Positions 8,334-16,925 of a stretch of DNA of 47,517 nucleotides are shown here, piece after piece. Each line of letters opens with the position of its first letter. Position 1 is the first letter of the stretch. The notes below the pieces were generated by a model. It searched no databases. It was not told where the DNA came from and saw only the letters and a list, made by a program, of their open reading frames with translations. Made by a program: the position numbers and the translations under genes. Source of the DNA: an uncultured Ruminococcus sp. (GTDB taxonomy: Bacteria; Bacillota; Clostridia; Oscillospirales; Acutalibacteraceae); NCBI GenBank assembly GCA_902796225.1, contig CADBOO010000001.1, forward strand, positions 1 to 47,517. Direction: 5' to 3'.

Positions 8334-9440
8334 TCAACCGATCGTTTCATTTTGTTTTTGTTTGGATGCATCTTCTGTCTTGTTGAATAATTCATCGAAA
8401 TCGGATGCAGGACCGGCTGTGCTGAATTGTTCCTCCAGCAGCTCGTGCAGCCGCCAGTATAAATACTCGACAAAAGCGCCCTTTTCACCGTATTCCTGTT
8501 TGAACAGCTCGGATACGGCGCCGCTTTCCCGCACCGCTGGCTGCGTCAGCTGTGAGAGCGTCGGCACCAGATAGAACAGGTCGACGCTGTTGCAGACCTT
8601 CTGTATCACCTTGATGCGTTCGGCGGGATGCTGAATGAAATAGTCGGTCGACATCATAAAACGGGAAACGGCTTCGGCTGCCTTGATCTGGTTTTGTGTG
8701 AGCTTGATCACCGTTTGGATCGTGTTTTTCTGTCTGGACAGAGAGCCGTCGCTGATCCGGTATACATACCACTGACCCGGAAGAACCGCGTAGGTTTGGG
8801 CAAAGAACAGCGCTTTGAAGCAGAAGATCATATCCTCCGCCATGCTGCACATATCAAAGCGGATCTCGTTCTCTTCGATAAAGCTTTTGCGAAACAGCTT
8901 GTTCCAGACCGACCAGTGATATTTATGATCATTCCACTGTGCAAGACGTTCGTCGATGTCCTGCGGAGCATAACTGACTTCGTCTCCCTTTTCGCACTTC
9001 TCCAGGATCATCGGTTTATAGTCTGCGGGATCCAGCGATGAGATATCGTCGGGAATCGGATTTTTCGTCGATACAAGAAAGCCGGTCGTATGTAAAACAT
9101 CCGCGTCGTGTTCTTTTGCCGCCGCATACATTTTCTCCAGCATTTCGGGGCGCATTGCATCGTCGCTGTCCATAAACGCGAGATACTCGCCCTGCGCTTC
9201 CTGTATGCCGCGGTTGCGCGCCATGCTGACGCCGCCGTTCTGGGGCTGCGATATGATCCTGACTTTGTCATTATCGCCGAAACGTTCGTTCAGCAGAGCG
9301 AGCGTATCGTCTTTGCTGCAGTCATCCACGACGATGACCTCGATATCGTCCAGCGTCTGGGCGAGCGCCGATTCGATCGCATATGACACGACCTTCTGGG
9401 CATTGTATGCCGGTATGATAACAGAAACCTTTTTTTCCAT
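8334..9440 (-). CDS. Family 2 glycosyltransferase
   Basis: A 368-residue GT-A fold enzyme. The N-terminus has VSVIIPAYNA and VIVVDDCSKD, and the nucleotide-sugar metal motif is MDSDD. The middle carries YHWSVWNKL and AEDMIFCF, features shared with the GT2 at 19771, so the two look like paralogues. It has no membrane segment and should act at the cytoplasmic side. ATG 9440 is set by an AAGGAACG site; the upstream ATG reading has none. It is the first gene of the four-gene minus operon and lies directly behind the promoter at 9474-9502. Donor and acceptor cannot be told from sequence. Confidence 0.88.
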   Translation of the reverse strand: MEKKVSVIIPAYNAQKVVSYAIESALAQTLDDIEVIVVDDCSKDDTLALLNERFGDNDKVRIISQPQNGGVSMARNRGIQEAQGEYLAFMDSDDAMRPEMLEKMYAAAKEHDADVLHTTGFLVSTKNPIPDDISSLDPADYKPMILEKCEKGDEVSYAPQDIDERLAQWNDHKYHWSVWNKLFRKSFIEENEIRFDMCSMAEDMIFCFKALFFAQTYAVLPGQWYVYRISDGSLSRQKNTIQTVIKLTQNQIKAAEAVSRFMMSTDYFIQHPAERIKVIQKVCNSVDLFYLVPTLSQLTQPAVRESGAVSELFKQEYGEKGAFVEYLYWRLHELLEEQFSTAGPASDFDELFNKTEDASKQKQNETIG

Positions 9441-9465
9441 AAGCGTTCCTTTCTCGATGATCACT

Positions 9466-9502
9466 TATACTCTATTATAGTATAGCAACCGTATTATTTC
9501 AA
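9466..9502 (-). promoter_or_regulatory. Promoter of the minus-strand operon with an inverted repeat over the -10
   Basis: On the minus strand TTGAAA (9497-9502) and TATAAT (9474-9479) are 17 bases apart. An inverted repeat, TATACT (9466-9471) and AGTATA (9479-9484) with a 7-base centre, covers the -10 box. It could be an operator. No terminator is visible between glgX and this promoter, so read-through from glgX is possible. Confidence 0.7.
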
Positions 9503-9523
9503 CATATTTATGCATATGATTGT

Positions 9524-11602
9524 TCAGCCGGTCCTCTTTGCGATGAGTACGGCGGTCGTCCTAGCGCCTAAGTCGATCCCGTCCTCCTGCCAGGGGGTCT
9601 CTTCTCCCGGAACGCAGGAGAATCCGTCGGACGCAAAAGCCAAGTGCCATGAAAATCCCGCAGGGATGACGGGGAAAGTGAAGCGGTGATCTTCCCAGTG
9701 CGCGTTGACGGCGACATACAGGAAACAGTCGTCTTGTGTGCCGAAGCGCTCGTGATCCTCTGCCCAGAAGCTTGCAAAGCACAGGCCGGGACCGTATGCA
9801 TCCAGATCCCACGGTTCTGTTCCGTGGAAGGAAAGCTCCGGATAGCCGGTCGCGTTTACGCCCGACTGATGATCGAGCGCCCGCAGCACCGGATGCGCGC
9901 TTCTGAAGGCGATCAGCCGGCGGACATATTCAAAGAGCTCACGGTTCTGTTCCAGAAGCGACCAGTCAAGCCACGAGATCTCGTTGTCCTGACAGTAGGC
10001 GTTGTTGTTGCCGAACTGCGTATTGCCGAATTCATCTCCGGACAGCAGCATGGGGATTCCGCGGCTTGTCAGCAGGATCGTCAGCATGTTTTTCGCCTGA
10101 CGCAGACGCAGGGAGTTGATCTCGGGATCATCCGTATCGCCTTCGGCGCCGCAGTTCCAGGAGTGGTTATCATTGCAGCCGTCGCGGTTGTCCTCGCCGT
10201 TTTTCTCGTTATGCTTTTCGTTATACGACACCAGATCACGCAGCGTAAAGCCGTCGTGGCAGGTAATAAAATTTACACAGGCAGCAGCAGTCCTGCCGTT
10301 GTACATATCCGCGGAACCGCCGATGCGAAGGTACATTTCCGGCGCGCAATCGGCAGCGCCCTTGATAAAGCGGCGGACGCAATCTCTGTATCTGCCGTTC
10401 CATTCCGCCCAGCGGCCGTAAGCGGGGAAGGAGCCTACCTGATAGAGTCCGCCCGCGTCCCACGCCTCCGCGATCAGCACACAGCTGCCGAGTACCGCGT
10501 CGTGAGCGATGCTTTCCAAGAGCGGCGGATCCATCATGGGGGCGCCGTTTTCGTCCCTTGAAAGGATCGAAGCAAGATCGAACCGGAAGCCGTCGACATG
10601 ATACGCGGCTACCCAGTACCTCAGGCAGTCCAGCACCACGTTGCGCACAATGGAGTTATTGCAGTTCATGGTGTTGCCGCAGCCGCTGAAATTATAATAG
10701 TAACCGTCCGGCGTCAGCAGATAGTATGTGCGGTTGTCGATCCCGCGGAAGGAGATCGTCGGGCCCATCTCGTTTCCCTCCGCCGTATGGTTGAAGACAA
10801 CGTCAAGGATGACCTGTATTCCGTTCTGATGCAGCTTGCGGATCATGTTTTTCAGCTCATCCGCCTGCGTGCCGAAGGGGGCTGTAGCGGCATATCCCGC
10901 TTTCGGAGAGAAAAAGTTGACGGTGGAGTAGCCCCAGTAGTTGACCAGATCGCCGCGGCTGTTTTCAAATTCGTCGAATTCGAAAATGGGCATCAGCTCA
11001 ACACAGTTGACGCCGAGTTCCTTCAGATACGGGATCTTTTCGACAAGTCCGGCAAACGTGCCTTTGAACTGCACCTCGCTGGACTCGTGCGCCGTAAAGG
11101 AGCGGATATGCATCTCATAGATTACCAGCTCGCTTGCGGGCAGCTCCAGCGGTTTATCTCCCTGCCAGTCAAAATCCTCGAGAATGATCTGGCCGCGATG
11201 GGGAAAGGCGTTGTCCTTCGGCTTTTCGCGCCAGACACAGCGCCCCGAAACGGAATGGGCGTACGGGTCGAGAAGGACTTTATCGCGGTCGAAGCGATAG
11301 CCGTTCTCGGGATCCCACGGCCCGTCAAAGCGGAAGCCGTATTCTGTCGTTTCGATATTCAGATCAAAGACGATCATGGAATAGACGTTTCCGATCCGGA
11401 ATTCCTGCGGGAACGGTATCTCGGCATACGGCTCGGGTTCGCCGAGATGATACAGCACCAGCGTACAGCCTGTCGCATCGCGGGAAAACGCGCTGAAATG
11501 CACGCCGTTCTCGACCACGACGGCTCCGAACGGAAACACATGTCCCGCTCTGTATCTGATCCCGTTCAGTTCATGGGTTGGATCCATATCGATTCTTTTC
11601 AT
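9524..11602 (-). CDS. glgX: Glycogen debranching enzyme (GlgX/isoamylase type)
   Basis: A 692-residue GH13 enzyme that hydrolyses alpha-1,6 branches of glycogen or limit dextrins. It has an N-terminal CBM48 domain (residues of about 20-120), then the catalytic barrel with ELMPIFEFDE, VVFNHT, GFRFDLAS (nucleophile Asp), AEAWDAGG (acid/base Glu) and CHDGFTLRD (third catalytic Asp), and a C-terminal beta domain. Length fits the family. AAGGAGG six bases before ATG 11602 fixes the start. It has its own promoter and lies between the two arms of the acyl-glycan cluster. It could feed sugar into that pathway, but may simply be a housekeeping gene that happens to sit there. It could also be called pullulanase type I or isoamylase. 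Confidence 0.9.
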   Translation of the reverse strand: MKRIDMDPTHELNGIRYRAGHVFPFGAVVVENGVHFSAFSRDATGCTLVLYHLGEPEPYAEIPFPQEFRIGNVYSMIVFDLNIETTEYGFRFDGPWDPENGYRFDRDKVLLDPYAHSVSGRCVWREKPKDNAFPHRGQIILEDFDWQGDKPLELPASELVIYEMHIRSFTAHESSEVQFKGTFAGLVEKIPYLKELGVNCVELMPIFEFDEFENSRGDLVNYWGYSTVNFFSPKAGYAATAPFGTQADELKNMIRKLHQNGIQVILDVVFNHTAEGNEMGPTISFRGIDNRTYYLLTPDGYYYNFSGCGNTMNCNNSIVRNVVLDCLRYWVAAYHVDGFRFDLASILSRDENGAPMMDPPLLESIAHDAVLGSCVLIAEAWDAGGLYQVGSFPAYGRWAEWNGRYRDCVRRFIKGAADCAPEMYLRIGGSADMYNGRTAAACVNFITCHDGFTLRDLVSYNEKHNEKNGEDNRDGCNDNHSWNCGAEGDTDDPEINSLRLRQAKNMLTILLTSRGIPMLLSGDEFGNTQFGNNNAYCQDNEISWLDWSLLEQNRELFEYVRRLIAFRSAHPVLRALDHQSGVNATGYPELSFHGTEPWDLDAYGPGLCFASFWAEDHERFGTQDDCFLYVAVNAHWEDHRFTFPVIPAGFSWHLAFASDGFSCVPGEETPWQEDGIDLGARTTAVLIAKRTG

Positions 11603-11638
11603 AGCAGCCTCCTTGACAATGATTTTTCCTATGGTTTT

Positions 11639-11666
11639 ATTTTACATGACCGTCGGCCGATGTCAA
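11639..11666 (-). promoter_or_regulatory. Promoter for glgX
   Basis: Minus-strand TTGACA (11661-11666) and TAAAAT (11639-11644) are separated by 16 bases, about 37 bases before the glgX start codon. Confidence 0.7.
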
Positions 11667-11764
11667 TATCTCTGCGGAATGTTTTCCGAATAATTATCCT
11701 TTGTATAACATTTACAAAGATTTTTGCGCCAAATAGGAACAGTATCCAATATTATGAATATTTA

Positions 11765-11793
11765 TTGACAGAAAACGCTATATTTGGTATTAT
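11765..11793 (+). promoter_or_regulatory. Promoter of the 15-kb plus-strand operon
   Basis: TTGACA (11765-11770), a 17-base spacer and TATTAT (11788-11793) form a near-consensus sigma-A promoter. The leader to the first start codon is about 135 bases. I see only a weak 5-bp hairpin there (TCAGC/GCTGA near 11881) and no recognisable riboswitch. The rest of the 333-base gap holds the divergent glgX promoter. Confidence 0.75.
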
Positions 11794-11935
11794 TCAAGGT
11801 GGGTATCCGTCGGACTTTTCACACGCCGCGGATGCAAATCACCCTGTTTTCATGTAGGTTTTGCAGTTCTCTGCGCTTTCGTCAGCGGCTGCTGAAACAT
11901 AAATCAAAAATAATTATTCAAAGGAGTAAATCATT

Positions 11936-12247
11936 ATGAGCATGTTATCGGTAACAAAGAACCTGGAAGGAACAAAGCTGACTGTGAACGCGGTCGGTCG
12001 TATCGACACCTACACCGCGCCGCAGCTTGACGACGAAGTAACCTCGGCGCTTGAAGGGGTCACGGAATTCGTGCTTGATTTCAGCCAGATCGAGTATATT
12101 TCTTCCGCAGGACTCAGACTGCTTGTCGCATGGCAGAAAACCATGACCGCAAAGGGCGGCCGCTTCTCGGTATGCCATCTTGCTGACAGCATCTATAGTA
12201 TTTTTACAGCTACCGGGCTGACTGATTTTATCGACATCCAAAAGTAA
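11936..12247 (+). CDS. STAS-domain anti-sigma-factor antagonist (SpoIIAA/RsbV-like)
   Basis: A 103-residue single STAS domain. The phosphorylation loop reads YISSAGLR; by alignment with DSSG of SpoIIAA, Ser57 is the expected phosphate acceptor. Such proteins bind an RsbW/SpoIIAB kinase when unphosphorylated, are inactivated by it through phosphorylation, and are reset by a SpoIIE/RsbU phosphatase. Both partners are in this window: the phosphatase at 4155 and the kinase-like protein at 25753. A third possible partner is the RsbW-like domain fused to the ligase at 14917. AAAGGAG lies 9 bases upstream. It is the first gene of the long operon, so it should be made in excess of the downstream proteins. 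No sigma factor gene is visible. Confidence 0.92.
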   Translation: MSMLSVTKNLEGTKLTVNAVGRIDTYTAPQLDDEVTSALEGVTEFVLDFSQIEYISSAGLRLLVAWQKTMTAKGGRFSVCHLADSIYSIFTATGLTDFIDIQK

Positions 12248-12284
12248 TCCCGCGTCATCCATCGAGAAGAAAGAGGACGAATCT

Positions 12285-14930
12285 ATGAAGTATGCTATTA
12301 CAGTTATCACTCCGTTTTATAATGTCGACCGCGAAGTATTCCAAAAATGCTGCGGATCCATGTTCAAACAGACGATCGGATTTGAACGGATCGAATGGAT
12401 CGTGGTCGTACATAATTCCAAGGAGGAGTACCGCTCAGCCGTATATGAATTGCTCGGCAGCTACGACAATGTCAGGATAATGGTCCTGAACGACGGTAAG
12501 CACACGCCTTCCGCCCCGAGAAACTACGGTCTGGAGCACGCCTCGGCGCCGTATGTCGGTTTCCTTGACTCCGACGATATGTTTACGCCCCAGTGTCTGC
12601 AAAAAGCCCTTTTTCATATGAAAAAGAACGATGCGCAGATCACCTGGTTCAGAAGAGAATACGAGCTTGAAAGCTATCACAACAGACCGGTCACGGAGAT
12701 CGTTCTCTGGGATCAGACCCGCGAAGAGATCATCGTCGATAAAGATAACTGGGATGATGAGAAAATGTTCAGCGGCGTATGCGGAATGGTGACCTCGAGG
12801 ATCTACGACAAGCGTTTTCTTGACAAAAACGGCATCCGGTTCGATGAAGAGGTGCCCTTCGGAGAAGACTATCTGTTCAACCTCGAATGCTACGGACACG
12901 CCGAAAAGATCTGTTATCTTCCGCAGATGATCGGATATCACTATTATATCAACAGCGGATCGCTGGTACAAAAAAGCAGCAAAGATGCACAGACGCTGAT
13001 CGCGTTTGCAAAGGGTTACCAAAAGATATTTGACAAGGGTCTCGAGTACGGGTTCTTCATGAACGCGATCATTTCCGGACTCTGCTGTGTTCTTGCCGGA
13101 TTCATGATCGGTTCCGATTCGCTGACGCTCGAGGACAGACAGACGATCAAGGAGATCCTTGCGCCGTACCTCGAACAGATCACACCGCTGCGCGTATCCA
13201 AGCTGTATTCGGAAAAAGCCGTCCGCGAACGATATGAATTCCCCCGCGCAGTTATCCTTGAACCGGAAAAATACATCGGCAACATCGGTTACGATACGCT
13301 GATCGCGTTCGACGCAAAATCGGCTCAGGCGCTCTCGCCCTATCAGATCGTACTGCGCAATATCCTTCACCGCAATCAGAAAACCGATATCGGCGCGAGA
13401 TACGGATTCACCAAGATCCTTACGCTCACGGGCTTCCGTTCAAACGTTCCCGAATCGGATTACGATATCTATGAGCCGCTGATCAAGCTTCAGACAAATA
13501 TCGGTGAGTCGGGCATTATCACAGCCGATCCGATCAAAAGCTATATGTTCACGCTCGGCAAAATGTCCAATCCCAAGCTGATCCCGTGCACGGAAATCCA
13601 GCTTGAGCCGTTAAAGCAGCTGCTGCTCGATAACTGCGTCGGAAAGAGAACCTTCCTCATGCTCGAAAGTATGCCGCAAAAGGACAGGTTCAACGACAAC
13701 ACCTATGTGAATACTGCCCACGGCTCGATCCTGTCGGCGGTATTTGCGGATCAGGATCTCTCGCCGTCCGAAAAGAACCATATGTTCACCGCGCCGCCCG
13801 AGATCATCTTCCCCGCAGAGCTGACAGATCTGACATACATCAGACTTTTGTTCGCGCTTGCCGACAGAAACGTCGACCAGATGATCGCCCCCAATACATG
13901 GGAGGCATGGTGTACGCTGCGGTTCATCGAAAAGAACTGGAAAAACCTCTGTGCGGATATCGCGAGCGGCACCCCCGCGCATTTCGGTCAGGCCGTTTCC
14001 GATGAGTTCAGAGAGATCATCACAAACCGTCTTACTGCCGATCCCGACAGAGCGGCTGAGCTTACCGCGATCTTCGAGGAGGGCTTTGACGATCCGATCA
14101 TACCAAGGATCTGGAAGAAGATGACGCGGCTGATCGCTTTCGGCGAAGGATGCTTTACTGTTTATACGGAAAGCCTCAGGAGATACCTGGGCGACGTCGT
14201 TCATGAAAACGGCTGCTATATGGAGCTGACCGCGCTCGTGGGCACCGAAACAAAAAAGAACGGACTGTATGCGCTTGATCCGCGCAACGCGTTCGTCGAA
14301 TTCGTACCCGCAGACGCCGACTCGGACGGCAAGACGGTATTTGCGCCGGATGTTGAGATCGGAAAACGCTACTCGCTGCTGATCTCGACCTACTCGGGTC
14401 TGTACCGTTACCGGCTCGACGACGTTGTTCTCGTCGAGTTCATGCACAACTCAACGCCGTTCTTCTCATATGACTATGACGCGTCCCAGACGGTCAGGTT
14501 CAACGGCGCTTCGCTTACCGAGCATACGATCTGCTCGGTCGTGAAAGAGCTTCAGAATGAAACAGGCTTGCCCGTCTGTGATTTTGCATATATGCTGAAC
14601 GAACAGGAAAACGGTCTTGTCGTTCTGCTTGAAACAGATCATGATGATATCTCAAATATTGATAAGAATACAATTTCGGATTTGATCGAAAAACGGCTCA
14701 AAAAAGACGATTCGTATCGCAGGGCGGCCGACGGCGGCAGTATTACGCCCGCCAGGGTCGAATTCATGGAACAGGAGTCACAGCTGTTCTACAGAGATGT
14801 GCTCATGTTCCGGCTGAATTTCCCGCCGGATTTCATCAAACCCGTCAGATACATCGACAATCCGGTAAAGGAAAGATTTTTTAAATCAAGAATCATACAT
14901 CAGGAGGATCAGACATATGCAAACGATTGA
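12285..14930 (+). CDS. GT2 glycosyltransferase fused to a GH3-type acyl-adenylating domain
   Basis: An 881-residue bifunctional protein. Residues of about 1-310 are a family 2 glycosyltransferase (ITVITPFYN, FLDSDD with Asp95/Asp97/Asp98, FGEDYLFN). Residues of about 330-880 resemble the GH3 family, whose plant members adenylate an acyl acid and join it to an amino acid. The best match is the nucleotide-binding motif STYSGLYRYRLDD (Thr702-Asp713), close to the plant TTYAGLYRYRVGD pattern. The usual Ser/Thr/Gly-rich phosphate-binding loop is altered (TLGKMSNPK, 423-431), while a GTET stretch at 653 occupies the second motif. Adenylation is therefore likely but unproved. It could join an acyl group and a sugar in one polypeptide. 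Its end overlaps the next gene by 14 bases. Confidence 0.8.
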   Translation: MKYAITVITPFYNVDREVFQKCCGSMFKQTIGFERIEWIVVVHNSKEEYRSAVYELLGSYDNVRIMVLNDGKHTPSAPRNYGLEHASAPYVGFLDSDDMFTPQCLQKALFHMKKNDAQITWFRREYELESYHNRPVTEIVLWDQTREEIIVDKDNWDDEKMFSGVCGMVTSRIYDKRFLDKNGIRFDEEVPFGEDYLFNLECYGHAEKICYLPQMIGYHYYINSGSLVQKSSKDAQTLIAFAKGYQKIFDKGLEYGFFMNAIISGLCCVLAGFMIGSDSLTLEDRQTIKEILAPYLEQITPLRVSKLYSEKAVRERYEFPRAVILEPEKYIGNIGYDTLIAFDAKSAQALSPYQIVLRNILHRNQKTDIGARYGFTKILTLTGFRSNVPESDYDIYEPLIKLQTNIGESGIITADPIKSYMFTLGKMSNPKLIPCTEIQLEPLKQLLLDNCVGKRTFLMLESMPQKDRFNDNTYVNTAHGSILSAVFADQDLSPSEKNHMFTAPPEIIFPAELTDLTYIRLLFALADRNVDQMIAPNTWEAWCTLRFIEKNWKNLCADIASGTPAHFGQAVSDEFREIITNRLTADPDRAAELTAIFEEGFDDPIIPRIWKKMTRLIAFGEGCFTVYTESLRRYLGDVVHENGCYMELTALVGTETKKNGLYALDPRNAFVEFVPADADSDGKTVFAPDVEIGKRYSLLISTYSGLYRYRLDDVVLVEFMHNSTPFFSYDYDASQTVRFNGASLTEHTICSVVKELQNETGLPVCDFAYMLNEQENGLVVLLETDHDDISNIDKNTISDLIEKRLKKDDSYRRAADGGSITPARVEFMEQESQLFYRDVLMFRLNFPPDFIKPVRYIDNPVKERFFKSRIIHQEDQTYAND

Positions 14931-16905
14931 AAGATTTTATTACGATATCCTTTCGGAACAGGCTCAGGCTGCTCCGGACCGTGAAGCGATCATCATGGGA
15001 GATACAAGACTGACCTACCGTCAGCTGATCGCAAAAATCGACAGCGTTGCCGCTGCGCTTCTCAATATGGGAATCAAGAAGGGTGAAAAGGTCGCGCTCT
15101 GGGCATCCGCTTCACCCGCTTGGCTCTACACCTACTACGGCATCATCCGCTCGGGCGGCATCGCGCTGATCCTGAATGCCAATCTGACCCTGAAGGATGC
15201 TAAGCCGCTGGTGGAATTTGCCGAGACGACCTACATGATGTTCGGAAAAACACATGATATCGCCGGTCACGCGGACGACGCGCAGACGCTTGCAGACGCG
15301 TTCGGACTTGACGCGGACAAATGCATCAGCATCATCGACGAGGACTTCTCCGATATTCCCGCGAACGTACCCGATACGACCGGCTGGACCGTCCGCGACG
15401 ACGCGTATATCATCTACACGTCCGGTACGACGGCGTTCCCGAAGGCGGTCCTCACCTCGCAGTATGCGATCACAAACGTCGTCAGACAGCTTGCGAAGGA
15501 GATCAAACCGATCCGCGGCGAAAGATGTCTGCTGGGCGTTCCGCTGTTCCACGCATACGCGATCTTTGTTGCATGGATCTACCTTTCCCACGGCTATACG
15601 GTCATTCTGCCCGAAGCCTTGAAGGCAGACGTCATCGCGAATCTGATCGAAAAAGAGGATGCGACGGATCTGTGGTCTGTTGCGACGATCTATCAGGGCA
15701 TCATCGATAAAGAAGAGCTTGCCGCGAAGGTCGCACCGCGCGTACGCATTTGCTCGATCGCGGGCAGCTACACCTCTCCCGTACAGTTCATGCGCTTTGA
15801 GACCGTGCTGTACAACACGACCTTCATCAACCTGTACGGAATGACCGAGACCTCCGCTACCTATACGCTGACCCGACCCGGCGACGACGTATCGATCCGC
15901 TTTAACACCGTCGGTAGAGTCGTAGACGGCATCGAAGCGGCTGCATGGGATGAAGAGCACGGGATCCTGCCCCCCGGCGAGGTCGGCGAGATCATCACCC
16001 GCGGCTATCATCTGAAGAACAGCTACTTCAAGCTGCCGCCCGAAAAACAGGCGGTAGACGCTGACGGCTGGCTGCATTCGGGCGACCTCGGCGTGTTTGA
16101 CGAGCAGGGCAATATCCGCATCGTCGGCAGAATCAAGGACCTTATCATCAAGGGCGGCGAGAATCTTGCGCCCGCAGAGATCGAGGCGCAGGTCATGTCG
16201 CACCCGTCGATCGGCGCCTGCAGGATCTTCGGCTATAAGGATCGTATCTACGGCGAAAACCTCGGCGCGTGTATCACATTAGCTCCCGGAGCCGAGTTTG
16301 ACGAAGCCGAGCTGAAAGCCTATATGAAGAAAAAGGTCGGCTCCTATAAATCCCCGGTATACTATTTTGTTTTCAAGGAGTTCCCGCTTAACGCGAACGG
16401 TAAGGTCGATCAGCGCAATCTCCACATCGAGATGCTCAGAAGACTTCACAGGCTGGTACTCGAAGGAAAGCTCGAAAAGGGTATCCGGATCATTTCCATG
16501 TCGATCAAGAACAGCACCTACAATATCACGCCGACCGCGGCAATGTTCGAGGAATGCGCCCTGAATCTCGGCTTCAGCAGACAAAAGGCGATGGATATCC
16601 GCCAGGCTGTCGAAGAGATCCTGATCATGCGCGTCAACGAGACCGCAGAGGATATCGGCGATATCGATATCACCTTCGACTATATGCAGAACAATCTGCG
16701 TATCACGATCACCGACTCCGATATGGAGAACAGCCCCGAACTCGAAGAGCAGCGCAAGATGGCTGCCGCGATCTTCCTGCGCCTTGTCGACGACTGTGAT
16801 ATGAAGCGTCTTGACAACGGCAAGTATCAGGTCATGATCGATTTCACATATGACAAAGATTTTGATATCAAAGACTTTTTGATGCAGCATGAACCCGTGC
16901 AGTGA
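14917..16905 (+). CDS. Acyl-CoA/acyl-acid ligase (AMP-binding) fused to a degenerate RsbW-like domain
   Basis: A 662-residue protein. Residues of about 1-510 form a complete ANL-family ligase: phosphate loop YTSGTTAFPKA (Thr168-Lys176), YGMTET (307-312), WLHSGDLG, and the catalytic lysine in NANGKVD (Lys496). It should activate a carboxylic acid as an adenylate, then probably a thioester. Residues of about 522-662 look like an anti-sigma-factor HATPase: AVEEILIM aligns with AVEEIFVN of the kinase at 25753. However, the Mg-binding Asn is Met571, the DxG box is DSD (600-602), and the glycine-rich G2 box is missing. This tail is probably a non-catalytic pseudokinase that could dock the STAS protein. 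AGGAGG lies upstream of ATG 14917, which falls inside the previous gene. Confidence 0.85.
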   Translation: MQTIERFYYDILSEQAQAAPDREAIIMGDTRLTYRQLIAKIDSVAAALLNMGIKKGEKVALWASASPAWLYTYYGIIRSGGIALILNANLTLKDAKPLVEFAETTYMMFGKTHDIAGHADDAQTLADAFGLDADKCISIIDEDFSDIPANVPDTTGWTVRDDAYIIYTSGTTAFPKAVLTSQYAITNVVRQLAKEIKPIRGERCLLGVPLFHAYAIFVAWIYLSHGYTVILPEALKADVIANLIEKEDATDLWSVATIYQGIIDKEELAAKVAPRVRICSIAGSYTSPVQFMRFETVLYNTTFINLYGMTETSATYTLTRPGDDVSIRFNTVGRVVDGIEAAAWDEEHGILPPGEVGEIITRGYHLKNSYFKLPPEKQAVDADGWLHSGDLGVFDEQGNIRIVGRIKDLIIKGGENLAPAEIEAQVMSHPSIGACRIFGYKDRIYGENLGACITLAPGAEFDEAELKAYMKKKVGSYKSPVYYFVFKEFPLNANGKVDQRNLHIEMLRRLHRLVLEGKLEKGIRIISMSIKNSTYNITPTAAMFEECALNLGFSRQKAMDIRQAVEEILIMRVNETAEDIGDIDITFDYMQNNLRITITDSDMENSPELEEQRKMAAAIFLRLVDDCDMKRLDNGKYQVMIDFTYDKDFDIKDFLMQHEPVQ

Positions 16906-16925
16906 TCGAACAGTGAGGTAACCAG

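Noticed and set aside
10598..11857. A 419-codon plus-strand open frame opposite glgX
   Set aside because: It lies antisense to intact GH13 motifs, has no ribosome binding site and runs through both divergent promoters.
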